45,322 nucleotides of DNA from Dissophora ornata (GCA_025201705.1 MU616757.1:1-45322), one strand, 5' to 3'; positions 22,081-33,304 are shown, counted from the stretch's first letter. Notes: generated from the letters alone by a model not told the origin. Made by a program: numbers and translations.

Positions 22081-23698
22081 TAGTTGCCGTAGCGGCAATG
22101 AGAGCGGCGGAGGCCGGTGGAATCAATGAAGAAATGAGGGAAGAGGAAAAGTGTGGCGATGGCAATGATGATGGAGAAAGCGAAACTGAAGGTGTGACAA
22201 CTGGGTGCTCATACGATGTCAATGCTGAGAAGTGAGTGCAGGGTTTGTTGTTGACCACACCAACATCGCCCGATCGCTCGAATTCGGCAATGATTTTTAC
22301 CCCGCGCTCTCCCGCTGCCGTTACTGGCGCAAAGATAGTTGCTGTGGTGGCAGACATGGTGTCCCTCATCCGTATAATTGCTGGATACCCGCGCTTGCGC
22401 TTTGGAACTATGTCTGATTCGCCTCCATTTGACGAGCTTTCCCGCTGAAATGTGGGGGGAATGGCCGGCACCAAGAACGCGTACTCTTTTCCAGCGACAT
22501 AGTTTGTATGGCTTCGGTTGTTGGGACTTGTACTGCTCGATCTGTTGTCGTACGAAAGACTACAACTATTAAATGCATCAAGTATCTCCGCCGTATTCAT
22601 TTTTGGATTCACTGCAGTGCTCTGCATTTCATAGCCATATATTGCCAGAACATGGGCAGCATTTCCTTCCATTGAGATGGGTGCGGTGCTAGTTATATTA
22701 GCAGCGGTAGTTGGAATGGTCGCTCCAGCCGTGTTTTCGATGAAGTAAGAATGCTGGGGGTGTTGAATGAACGTCTTGGCTGAGGTGTAGGAAGTAGGAG
22801 GGCAAGCAAACGGAGCAAAAGTGGGAGAAACCACAGAGTGCAATGACGGAATAGAGGTGGCAAAATCATTGCAAACACCGCTGCCATTATTTAGCCCCAG
22901 CGTACACGTCACGGGCTCGATATGTGGCAGGGATAGAGGTTGAGTGGGTGGCATCACTGATTCCAAGTTCCACGGAGAGCCTTGAAATACGCCACCTTTC
23001 ATCCGCGAATGATCAAGGCGCCCGTTTGCAATCCGAGGTATTAGTTGTGGCTCTAGGACCTGGTATGATCGTAACGCAGGTTCAAGGTCCACGTTTTGAG
23101 ACACTATCATGTAACATGGGCCTTTCACGAGAATTGGATATTCGAGGATAGGGTGACTTTGAACAATAGAAGGGCGCTGTGAGTTAGCCTCACCCAACCG
23201 CGTGGCCATGAACCCTGATCCTGAGAAGGCGGGGGGACCAGGTGACAGTGCGAGTACTGTATCATTCAATCCGAGGATCGGAGTAAGGGCCGACGGAGAT
23301 CCCGCAGTGGATTCGTACGCACCCGCTGATATCCCCGATCCGAGGCCGAGAGGATTGTGGCTCACCGAGGTCTGACTCAACTGCCCCAGGCTGCTGTTAG
23401 ACGGCGTCTCGGCAACGTAGATACATCTGCTGGCGTCATTTCCAGCGTTGATTTTTACTCGACTATTGACATGAAGATTATCAATTTCTGGCCATCCTTC
23501 CATGGCCTTGAGGAATTCATCAACCTCCATATCGCGTAATATGCATTGTGTTTGGACTTCGATTTCGCGAAAGACTGCCATTATGTTACGACTAGCGCGG
23601 ATTAAGTCTGCGATGTGGCTCAGGCTAGTTGTTGTGTGTCCATTCGAGGAAACAAATGGGTGCCGTGAAACCTTGATGGGGGGGGGCAACAGATGCAA
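21809..23698 (-). CDS. Family member E: long single-exon paralogue with Ala/Thr tract
   Basis: One open frame of 629 residues ending in the family block: F595, PY 598-599, Y601, DRR 607-609, C613, L617, A620, with spacing identical to A-C, but NN and the first His are replaced. There is no intron in the frame. The body is Ser, Pro and Thr rich with no recognised domain; residues about 540-582 are an Ala/Thr run encoded by a CAA/CAG-type triplet repeat. Residues 40-70 (MAVFREIEVQTQCILRDMEV) look helical. The TATA box is only about 16 bases from the first ATG (23698), so the second Met (23581, MAVFRE) is the more likely start, giving about 590 residues. Just before the block lies SSASPPEF. Function unknown. 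Confidence 0.75.
21951..22080. repeat. CAA/CAG-type triplet repeat inside gene E
   Basis: About 130 bases of GTT/GCT triplets on the plus strand. On the coding (minus) strand they are CAA/CAG, but the gene E frame reads them shifted, as ACA/GCA (Thr/Ala). The poly-Gln frame contains a TAG within the tract. Confidence 0.85.
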
Positions 23699-23713
23699 GT
23701 AAGAAAAAGCAGG

Positions 23714-23720
23714 CCTTTAT
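23714..23720 (-). promoter_or_regulatory. TATA box of gene E
   Basis: Reads TATAAAG on the minus strand, 16 bases upstream of the first ATG of the gene E frame and about 135 bases upstream of the second one. Confidence 0.5.
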
Positions 23721-24252
23721 ATCTTGAACTGTGGTGATGTTCGGCGCGCCTGCGGAGTCTCAATTTAAAATTTAAAATTCTTTGCGACGCGTTTGCTCTG
23801 AGGGTACCTCACATGGTCCGTGCACGGAGCCTTTCAAATTGAGACCCAGAAAGGTAAACACAGGCGAGCAGAAGCCGTCCCTCAGTCCAAGAATGATGTA
23901 GGAGCAACTTGGTGTCACTTAATACTGCTCCAGCGGTTTAGCTGATCTCTTTACCTCATTCTGGATCTCTCATCAATGTACTCCACGCTTTGTCTCTCTG
24001 TCCACACAAATTCGTCCGACACCGCCACTGCTATCACACACACACACATATCGTGGACGCGTCATTCCTCTCTCAACATTTCGCACTTACCACAAGTGGC
24101 AGATGTCCTAGTCGCGAGCTCACTGGTACCGCAGCACAACGGACAAGTAATCACGTCCACACAGGTTGGTTTTGCAGGGACCACGCGTGACCCCCCCCAA
24201 AAAAAAAAAAGCAAATTAGGGAAACACACACCACGCGCTTTTTTTATTGTAT
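23721..24252. other. Intergenic, no gene seen
   Basis: Lies between the gene E promoter and the stop codon of the next minus-strand gene. A 99-codon plus frame (23976-24275) includes a CACACACACA stretch and a C8-A12 homopolymer pair (24191-24210) and is not protein-like. Nothing else seen. Confidence 0.45.
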
Positions 24253-25930
24253 TCACATCAAGGGTGTGGAGATAATTCTATCAAATATTGCCTATCAAGA
24301 GCCAAAGAACATCAAAGAAGGTCAAAATAAAGTAACACACCGCAATAACTATGACCACATATACTTACCAACGCTTTGGCATCCACAAATTTCCCCAAGG
24401 CGCCTTTGCGCTGATTGTGGTCCATTCCCATGAAATCTTTGAGTGAGCATAGCGACAATATCAGCTGAATAGAGAACGGATTGAACAACTGGAAGGACGC
24501 TAAGAAACGCTCGTGCTTTTGAGGTAGTACCAAACAATTGCCAATCAGGGCACGGACTCGGGGTTAACAGCAAAACACTCAACAACAACAAAAAAACACA
24601 AAATCATACTGTGCTGTCTTGGTCGTTGAGCCATTCTCGCCAAATCCATTCTTCGCGGCTCTGCCACCCATCTTCATCTCTTCGCACACCAGCCTGAGCC
24701 GCATTTTCGATCCTCGCCGCAATCCCGTCTCCAATCGCCCTCGTCAACCATGCTGCACATCTCGCGTCCGACGCAAAGAGCACCTTTGTCTCAAACTTCA
24801 GCTCTTCACTCATTTTTGCATATGCAAATGGGAACGAGTCGTGGTCGTAAGACTCTGGATGTTGGGAATGGCTCACTCTGGACAGCCATCCTCGACGGTC
24901 ATAAGTGAAGGGCAGCCATGTTATCAGCTTGTTGAGCTGGACCGCCACTGGTCCTGCGTATGGGTCAAGTCGAGCAATCGAATGTGCTCGTGAGCCCATG
25001 CACGTTGTAGCATCTCCATGGCCCGCGGTGGTGTCTACTGAGTTGCCTGCAGATACAGTATTTCTCATACCAGACGGATTGTTCCAGCTATACTCTTCAA
25101 AGATCAGCCACAGGACCTTATATCGTGGCCCGATCCTAGCCAATGTCGACATGAGCTCGTTCAATCCTGCGTCCGGATCTTTTGCCATTGTCTGGCCGAT
25201 CTCTCGAAGTGGATAGAATATGATGGCGTTGGCTTCATCCACGATGATATCTGCCTCGACGCGGGTCGTGGATCGGTTACGGGTCCACTCTGGCAATAAC
25301 GCCTACAATAGGGACAAAATGGTGGCAAACCCCTTACGTCTCAAAAAACTTGCTTTCTGAACCCGAAAATGACATCTTCTAGAGGTAACATATAATATTG
25401 TACCCGTAGATATTCTACATCCCTCTCCGCCAGCTGAAGTCTAGCGCACTCGGGATTCAGCAGAGCCTGGACAATAGTCGTATTCTGTAGTAGCCGGGAT
25501 GATGCTATGTACCGATGGATCTCAGGACCCGGGGACGGTAACGGGTCGTAGGGTCGAGTTACAGGTGGATCAGAAATGACATTGGGTTTTGATGGCTGGA
25601 TGTCTAGTGTTGTTGAGTCGCTGTAGGTCAGCTGAGATCCAGTTGCTCTAGATGACTTGCAAATGTCTGTTGCGCGGACTGACCTGCCGTCGGGTTCAAT
25701 CGAGACTGCAGCTGGATATACGGTGTTGATCCGAGTTGCGTGTGAGCCAAACGTTTAGATCCTAGTTTTTGTCTCTTGGCTGATGTAGTAGAAGATGGTG
25801 GCGCAAGTTTACGTCTGGCTAACATCTGTAGAGCCACGAACTTGTCAACGACAGACGATGGCTGGAGACGAAGCGATGAAGTCGCTAGAGGTGGCGGTGG
25901 AGATGGGTGCCCGTCTTCATTAGTAGCCAT
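24253..25930 (-). CDS. SHOC1/Zip2-like protein: inactive XPF-type nuclease fold plus helix-hairpin-helix
   Basis: Five exons on the minus strand: 25930-25753, 25705-25404, 25302-24610, 24515-24369, 24291-24253, all in phase, 452 residues. Residues about 170-390 have the XPF/ERCC4 nuclease pattern of SHOC1/Zip2: EADIIVDEANAIIFYPL, then a helix, then RYKVLWLIFEEYSW. The catalytic GDxnERKxxxD signature of active XPF is absent. Residues 392-445 (HERFLASFQLFNPFSIQLIL...) match the helix-hairpin-helix that follows this fold, where FP.IN..SAQ is typical. In yeast and mammals this protein pairs with Spo16/SPO16 and stabilises meiotic crossover intermediates (the ZMM group). The N-terminal 100 residues are disordered with a basic KRQK patch. 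The first intron (47 bases, GTTTGG donor) is the least certain join. The PQ-loop gene upstream ends 112 bases away. An XPF-like protein of another pathway is the main alternative. Confidence 0.65.
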
Positions 25931-26042
25931 GGTGGACAGAAAAGTTGCAGAGCAAAAGAGCGCAGGAGACAAATATGTACATCTGTGCCATTTATGGGTA
26001 TGTATCATATCATTATTATATCCTAGAGAGCTAAGCCAGAGT

Positions 26043-27438
26043 CTAGGGATTCGAGGTCGACACATTGGCTTCAGGATTTCTTGCGACAGTGTATCCATCC
26101 ACCCTGGGTGCGCTTCCGTCTTCAGCCAGAAGAGGCTCTCTTTCCGCGGCATGAAAATCGTCATAACCATGGCTCTTAGCCCAGAAGTGAAAGTAGAGAC
26201 ACATTATCAACAGCGTGCCCTGCAGACATCCTGTCACTGCGTACACGATCCAGGTCGTCCAATTGGCACCGGGTCGGAGAGCCAGCGATATCGTTAGCAG
26301 CGCCGCTCCTGGTGTCTGCATCATCATCATAGGGATACTAAGTGCTCCAACAGACTAGTGGCAAAAAAAGAAAACATGCATGAGTATCCACGCTCTCAAT
26401 ATATCACTTTTTTGCACGTTGACATGGTGACATACCTTGCGCTTGAATGTCCTGTGGATCTGAGGCACATACTGGATGGTTGCGAGGGTGACACTGGTAA
26501 TGCCCAAGAAAGTAGCCCATGCGGAGGTCCATCCGTTTTCAGGTCCGCCAACAAAGGTCAGCAGAGCCATTGTTATCACGACGCAAATAGCCAAGTGGAT
26601 CGCCACCACATTAGCGATGATTAGGGACAGTGCCCATTCTTCTGAAGGTGCAGGCCAGAAAGAGAATGTGTGGCGTACATGTGGCAGAGCTCTTTCAGCA
26701 ACGATCTTGTATGATGGGTAGTAGATGAGATATAAAACGAGTCTAGTTTGATTTTTGCAATGGGGCGAAAAAAGGATGGTCAGCACAGCAAAGATCTCTC
26801 CGCCGCTTGCAACATACGCAATCAGCGATCAGTACCCGATAGAAATCGGTTCCAAATACTTACACCAAGCCAAACATCACAAACTGGACTCCGAGCTGCG
26901 CAATTCCGAGAGTGCTCTCCAAGCACGGTCCAAGGCTCTATGGATAGATAACGCCATTAAACGGGGACCTTTCAGACGACAACAAAAGGTTCCACAAACG
27001 AAGCTATCGCCCAACGCTCCTCTCTTTTTGTGTGTGTGGACTAGTCGGCAGCAAACTTACAAGGACTTTGCAGCAGAGGATCACTCTCCACTGAAGAATG
27101 ACAATGTTGAGGAAGGTGGAGCTGGCAGAGATGGCGCCGAGTAGCAGGAACCAAGGACTGATGCCTTCACTGGTGCCCTTGTGAATTATGCGAAAGTGCT
27201 AGTAGTAGCGAGCAAGCATGGCGGTGTAAGTGGACGCGCATCAAAGCTGTACAAGTTTGGCTTATCAACGAAGATAGAATGGAATGTTGCGCACCTGTGG
27301 CAGATACGAGACTACCATGCCAACGAGGATAAAGAGCGCGAGGGCTAACTCAAAGTCATTATGGACGGGTACGCACTGGCCAGGCTGGGGCTGGTCGGGC
27401 GCTGGCTCAGAGCCAAACGAGAATGGAGCGAGCCACAT
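26043..27438 (-). CDS. PQ-loop repeat membrane protein
   Basis: Five exons in phase: 27438-27295, 27198-27061, 26937-26864, 26742-26436, 26354-26043, 324 residues. Two PQ motifs are present: SYLPQ at residues 44-48, continuing across the first intron into HFRIIHKGTSEGISPW, and YVPQIHRTFK near residue 210. About seven hydrophobic helices surround them. This layout is that of the PQ-loop/MtN3-like family (lysosomal cystine or cationic amino-acid exporters and relatives); the substrate cannot be read from sequence. Between the repeats is a CLESTLGIAQLG segment; the C-terminal tail contains EREPLL, which resembles an acidic di-leucine endolysosomal sorting signal. The gene is transcribed away from DSN1 from a shared 430-base region. 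An upstream in-frame start was not needed, as this Met directly precedes the hydrophobic region. Confidence 0.85.
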
Positions 27439-27867
27439 GGCGATGGACTGGCGATGGATGAAATAGGGATGGAGAGAGGAGAAACGGAGACGTCAAGAGC
27501 GGGGGGAGTGAACGAATGGAGAAAAGACCAAGGGGCCTTCTTGTCTTGGATGAAGTCATGTGCCGCCACAGGCTACGAGCACGTGACCACAGCAACCAAC
27601 GAGAATGCAACAACAGCACAAAATGTCCGCATCAAAACAACAGCACATGTCCAAACCATCCCCCCCAATCTCCTCCCTCCCCTATCCAACTAATACATCG
27701 ATACATCGCCCTCCCAAAACGTCGACACTCATCATCGATTGACGCTTCCGCAGATCTTAATATTCGCGTCAAAACGATCACGAGTCCATTGCGCCCCCTC
27801 TGTAAGATTAATCTCGCACGCGAGAATTCATCGCATCTAATCCCCCCCGCCAGTCACATCCCGCACC
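27439..27867. promoter_or_regulatory. Shared divergent promoter of the PQ-loop gene and DSN1
   Basis: 429 bases separate the start codons of two divergent genes, so both 5' UTRs and promoters must be here. No TATA box is obvious. A CACGTG E-box-like core (27582-27587) lies near the centre, which would suit a bHLH factor. Confidence 0.5.
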
Positions 27868-30073
27868 ATGCCACCCAGGCACGACTCAAGGGACACCATC
27901 ACCTCCAAACAGGCGACCGCGGCTGTCGCGGCAAAGAAGAGAAAGAACGCAGAGAGGAGCGGCGAGGATTCGGATTTCGACTACACCTTCAACCAGCTAC
28001 TACCACAGCAGAAACAGCGCTTATCGAAACCAAAGACCACTCGACCAGGTCGCCAGCGCCAGCAGCAGGCTGTTCCCTCACTTTCATCTTCGGACAACTC
28101 TTCGCCAACTGCTGGAGAACAGGGGAGCTGGAGGACTGAACTCTCAGAATTGGTATGAACGTTGCATTCGGGGGATGGCGGATGGACCAAAGCGAAAAGT
28201 CATCGGCGTTAATTATGCACTACTCTGGCGACCCCATACTAAACTCTCCCCATCTGTTTTACTTGTTCTCCTGGGCCACATAGAAACGAACTAAGCGATG
28301 TACGTTCGCAACCCCCAATATGCTCGCAAACTACCAGACGCCTTTGCTAGAAACCCCGCTGACCATATGCTACTTTGAAACCCTTTTCCTTGCATAGTTA
28401 CTGAAGAGGATCGCGGATTCGTTTTCACGAGGAAAAAGACAGCAGCGTCCTTCACCTCAACATCTGCGGCAACGACATCCTCAAACCACAAACCTCGAAG
28501 CCACGTCCACCATGATGCAGAAAATTCACTCCTCTCAACACCCAACCCTCCACCAACACCGGAAGGAACACCATCCAGAGATAAGGCGTTTGATAAGAGG
28601 ATAGTTTCTACAAGGCCGCCAAAACCAGCCACAAAGCAGCAGCAGCAACAACCCCAAAGACGTCAACAGCATCAGCAGGCTCAACAAACCCCGGAGAGAC
28701 TACAGGATTCGATTGTGGCTATCCCCATGCGAGAGACGCCTATGATCAAGAGAAACAGAGACATTCGGAATGCGAGTCGACGTTCCAGCTTTAACTTGAG
28801 GGGGAAAAGGGCATCGTCTATCGGCAACGGTTTCGCAGGTGTGAATTCTTCAGCGTTGTCAGTCCGCAAGGTCGAATGACTTTGCGAATAGTATCTAATG
28901 ACTCCTATTTTCTATTCTTTGTTTTTCTCCGTATAGCCTTACCTCATCCTTCCATAGACCCGAAAAGTTTCTTTCGGCATATTGCAGCAGAGGAACCACC
29001 ACCAGTTCGAATGAAGCAGCTCATGGCATGGTGTGCCAGGAAAACTATTGATTCTCAGAGAAGCAATTCACAAAGTGCACTCAAGATTGCAAAGCTTATT
29101 GAGGAGGAGACCTTGGCGATGCTCATCGCTGGAAAGTTCAGTGTATCGTGGTACAGTCGACCTCTGGACATGGAGCCGATTCGGGTAGTGCCTAAGAAAC
29201 CCCATCAACAAAACGTGGAAAACACGAGGAAACTGAGGGAGTGTGAGGCACAGATAGCAAAGCTTCGGAAGGAGGACGAGGAATGGACAACGGTTATCAG
29301 CTCATTTAACACCTTTCATGCATCGTTGCTGGACAACGAACCGACATTTCCACCTGGCGAAGGCGCTATCATTGTTAATGAGACTTTTGCACAGGATATT
29401 GAACTCGATCTGTTGTCCGCAGACGAACTGAGTTTGTGGGATAAGCATTGCAAGAACAAGGACCCAGCAGGTACGCCAGGTTCCGCCACAAAAACGTCGC
29501 TGGGCACCACCGATCGTACAATAAAATCTGCCGGGGAGAGTAATAAATGGATGTTGGAAATGATGAGCACGCTTGAAAAGGAGGTAAGTCTTGCTTCATT
29601 TGCAATCCGCATCTGTGAGGATGTCACCAAAATGCCAAGTGAATAGTCGGTTAACAACAATACACTATAAAACTTATAAAACTGACCATTAGGTGGATAG
29701 CCTTCATGATACCCTGTATGCGGCCTCATGTTTCGACAAGATCGCGAAGCAATACACCGACCAAGTTCTGGAGCAGATAGCGACGGCGCTGGATGAGCGA
29801 CAACGGCCGCTGCTGATGGATGGCTTCCCTCTATTGTCTGTGGCTTCAGCACCATCGTCATCACTATCAACATCGACGTTGTTTGGGAAAGGCGTAACTA
29901 TGCCAACATCATCACTGAAGGCAGTGGTTACATCAACAGCCATGCCAAGCCCAGGATCAGGGGCAACATCGGCAGCGACGTTTTCAGGGTCTGTACTAGC
30001 ACCAAGCATAGGCTCTGATAATGCGGACGATCCACGGCTGATTTTGCGGGCGCTGTCACGGCTCAGTCTGTGA
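27868..30073 (+). CDS. DSN1: DSN1 (Mis13), kinetochore MIS12 complex subunit
   Basis: Five exons join in phase: 27868-28152, 28284-28299, 28398-28838, 28937-29583, 29693-30073, giving 589 residues (yeast Dsn1 has 576). Known role: Dsn1 is part of the MIS12/Mtw1 complex linking CENP-C at the centromere to the NDC80 complex. Visible: the conserved Dsn1 core begins with RRSSFNLRGKRASSIGNGF (about 230-246), the basic and Ser-rich motif that in other fungi and animals carries Aurora B target serines controlling CENP-C binding. It continues LPHPSIDPKSFFRHI and PVRMKQLMAWCARK. A coiled-coil-like middle and a Ser/Thr-rich C-terminus follow. The N-terminal 220 residues are disordered with a Gln-rich stretch. 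Exon 2 is only 16 bases long; it is needed to keep phase (KRTKR joined to FTEEDRGF). Confidence 0.92.
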
Positions 30074-31430
30074 TGCACACGCAGCTGAGAAAATAAAGCG
30101 ATCTGCATCGAAGAAAATGTCTCACAGCCCCCTGAAGCTGCAGTATATTGGTTGCACACAGCAGCGGGTGCAATGGATCCAATGCTGTTGGCTGTTGGAC
30201 GCTGAACGTTAGACTCTTGCATCTTTGTCCTTCCCAACCTCGCGTCTTTCACGCGTTTTGTTTCTCATTTCAAACTCACGCCTTGCTAAAGAGTGCCTCG
30301 GGGGACTTTGATACCGGACTCGGATCGTCAGCCACTGAATTCATCCATGCCTCAGGGAAGACTAAGCGCCCTACACTACTGATTGACGCCCATGTGTCCT
30401 GCAGTCCAAAAGACGTCATGGAACCCCCCGGTTTTGATATGCGACTGCTCCAACGTTCCCCTCTACTTCACTGACCTCTACCATTGATGACCCAATAACA
30501 TCATGAAGCAAATACCCGTGGTGCTCTTTTCAGCTCCATCGTCCTCCCTTGTACCTTGAAGACCAGCATAAGGTCCAGATCGACTAGTCCTCCTGCCTAC
30601 CACCATAAAGGCACTGAACCTCGTCTCCCGTTCGCAACAAACAAAACAAGGCCTCCCTGTCCGTCATAATCGTCTTTGTCGTCTGAGTAATATGCATGCA
30701 CCCTAAGAACCCTTTGAGACTTATCGATATATTGATGCTGGGCTGAAACAGCTCCCCATGCACGCGACTACAAGTATCATCTTAATCCAATGCAGTGTTA
30801 GTGCACGGTGGTGAGTGGTCGGTATCTATGGCTGATTCCATTGGCTTTTGGTGGGTGCGCCATTGGCTTGAGTACCAACAGCGACAGCGCCGTTGGATCC
30901 TCAAAACACTCTCCTACCTGATTAGCGCGCACCCTCGGTAATTGAGGAATCGGTATCTCAGGTTTCATCGAAAGCCCCAAAGAACTCTTCACAACGATAC
31001 ATCTACAGCATCGACGCCATCATCCGTCGATGTCATTGGCCAAAGGTTCAGGATTATACCTCGTAGTACGATAAGTCTGTTACTTGCGACGAAAGACACA
31101 CGCTGAGGCGAAATGGAAGGAGGGACATTGAAGGGGGACCAGTTTATGGAGCAGTGGGGTAACGATTGGTCTGTTGTTAATCTTCAAGTCCCGCTACAAG
31201 AGTTTGTGGCTGTGGACCATGATCGATGGAGAGCAATTGCGTGAAGGCTAGCGCCATTGTCTGTGTCTCCGACCTGAACCATCTGTCGATAAGGCATTGT
31301 ACTGCCGCATGTGACCGCCCTAGCTGGGCGTAACAAACGCATTTTCTGGCTACTACTTGATGGTCGGTCTGTTGATCGATCTCGTCTACTGCAAGAGGCC
31401 AAGGGGCAATGAGAAAAGAAAATGCCTGCG

Positions 31431-31463
<33 letters not shown>

Positions 31464-31717
31464 GTAAACGATACTCCCAAAGCAAACATCCGTGCAGACC
31501 CGAGGGGAAAAAATCAAGAACCCATGTGTTCTTGACACACACATCTATATACAACACTCCGATGCTCACAACGTGTTCCCCCCTGTCCCCTGCTCCCACT
31601 TTTGGCTGTCTATGATCTTTGATGGTTTGTTGTCGCTACCTTTCCCTGGCGCTGCTGGTGTCTCTCAATGCCCGACAAGGCCTCTTTCCCTCGTGATCTT
31701 GCTTTCTCGCGCCTGCT
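30074..31717. other. 1.6-kb intergenic region between convergent DSN1 and VTC1
   Basis: Holds the 3' ends of both genes; an AATAAA lies at 30093-30098, just after the DSN1 stop. No supported gene. The plus frame 30148-30474 (108 codons) has no recognisable content. A 30-base poly(T) run is at 31433-31462. Confidence 0.45.
31433..31462. repeat. Poly(T) run of 30 bases
   Basis: Thirty consecutive T residues, about 255 bases past the VTC1 stop codon on its downstream side. Confidence 0.9.
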
Positions 31718-32131
31718 TTAGTTTCGAATTTCGCTGAACCGGAGACCGAAATTGATCAAGATGGCGGCCAAGATAAAGATGCAGAGGACCGTTGGTCCAA
31801 ACCGATCATCATAAGGACCGGGCAATCTCTTTCGAATCCGGTCCGCCCTCCAGTGGAAGGTTGCCAACGCATACATCATCACGACCATGGCCACGAATGT
31901 GAAGACACCTGCGGAGATTCGACCGATCCTGTCACCGAAATTCAAAAGACCAATTGCAAGCGAGCCCAGAAGGACGGTGAAGTTGAGCCAGGAGAGAAAA
32001 GTACGCTCGTTGGCAAAGAATACTTTGGGCTCGACGCGGACGGGGAGGGCGATACGCTTGCCGGGGGCTGCTTGGAGGAGAGGTTGGCTAGACGACGTAG
32101 GCATCGTCGAAGAGTGGATGTGTCCAGACAT
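31718..32131 (-). CDS. VTC1: VTC1, membrane subunit of the vacuolar transporter chaperone complex
   Basis: Intronless frame of 137 residues (yeast Vtc1 has 129). The family signature [16 protein letters not shown] is at about residues 35-50, followed by three transmembrane helices (about 51-66, 73-93 and 112-130), with a basic RADRIRKR loop between the second and third. Known role: Vtc1 is a small core subunit of the VTC complex, which makes inorganic polyphosphate from ATP and moves it into the vacuole (acidocalcisome-like in other species); the catalytic domain is on Vtc4, not here. The start may be Met1 (MSGHIHS) or Met10 (MPTSSSQ). No neighbouring polyphosphate gene is seen. Confidence 0.95.
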   Translation of the reverse strand: MSGHIHSSTMPTSSSQPLLQAAPGKRIALPVRVEPKVFFANERTFLSWLNFTVLLGSLAIGLLNFGDRIGRISAGVFTFVAMVVMMYALATFHWRADRIRKRLPGPYDDRFGPTVLCIFILAAILINFGLRFSEIRN

Positions 32132-33304
32132 GATTGATAAAAATAAGCAGCTGATGCGGTAATGAGGGAGTGATAGAGAAAGCAGGTGGGGTATCGGACA
32201 GAGTCAACGTTCGTTATCCTGGACACAAGTCTATTGGCGTAAAGAAAGGTTGGTTAGAATGGCGGACCCAGCAAGAGGGTGGAGAGGAGAGGATTGTCTG
32301 CTGTGCATGGCATTCGTTGATGGATTCGATCGGTCATTGGTCTGTCGCGACGTTGATGCTCCTGAGAAACCTACACAGCGTTTTTAGGCAGACGTTTATC
32401 TGGGGTGAGCAAGGAGCGAGGCGAGAGCGAGGCGAGGGAGGGAGAGGAAGAGCTGAATGGGGAAGAGAGATGCAGGAATAAGGGAATAAGGAAAGGAGAG
32501 AGCAGCAAAGCTGAAGGTTTTCTTTTGCTTGTTTTGTTTTTGCGACAGATACAGACAGATACAGATTCAGATGGGACAGGCCACGGGCACATCGCGAGCC
32601 CGCTGCTGTCAGCCACGACCATTCAGCGGCCGCGCTCGTAGCACTCGCGAGCGATGATGAGCTGGTTTTCAACTGCGTCTGGAGCTGAATTGCATGGCTG
32701 GCCTGGCTGGCACCGAAAATGCGATCACCAGAAAAAAAAGCTAAAAAAAATATAAACAGAGCACGTTCTGGCGAAACTGCATCCCATAGGCCAACGACCT
32801 CTCCCAGGGGGACTTACAATCCATCTCACTTTGTGACGCCTGCTCTCCTCCTCCTCGCACACACCCGCTCTTGAAGACTCATTCCCAGCCACTACCAAGG
32901 CCATGTTTATCCATCCCTACAAAGAAGAAACTTCAAGAAAGCAAAGTCAGACTGGGACAAGACGCGTTATTAGATGGATAATGTACAAGTATTATTATTA
33001 TTATTTTTTTATCTTTGGTGTCTATGCCATTGTGGAGTAGTGGGCTTGCTCAATAGGTGGACAAGTAGTTAAGAGATTAGTGGTTATATGCAAAAAGACA
33101 GGAGAAAAAAGAACGACAAAAAGAGCGAGACGGGGCGCAATTAGATATTAGTGATGAGGGGGTAGTAATAATAGAAACATAAATAATGGCAAATAGAAAG
33201 AATGTAGAAAACACGCAGATGGCAGATGCGAGGCGAAAATGCCGAAGATTAAAGTTTGAGTGGATGGGTTGCAATCCAATGTATGCGGTGCCATGTTTAA
33301 AAAA
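32132..33304. other. Intergenic: VTC1 promoter side and 3' end of the next minus-strand gene
   Basis: No supported gene. It contains purine-rich GGCGAGAGCGAGGCGAGGG-like DNA (32415-32480), a palindromic GCGGCCGC (32628-32635) and an ATTATTATTATT stretch near 32990. Frames on both strands are low-complexity shadows. Confidence 0.4.
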
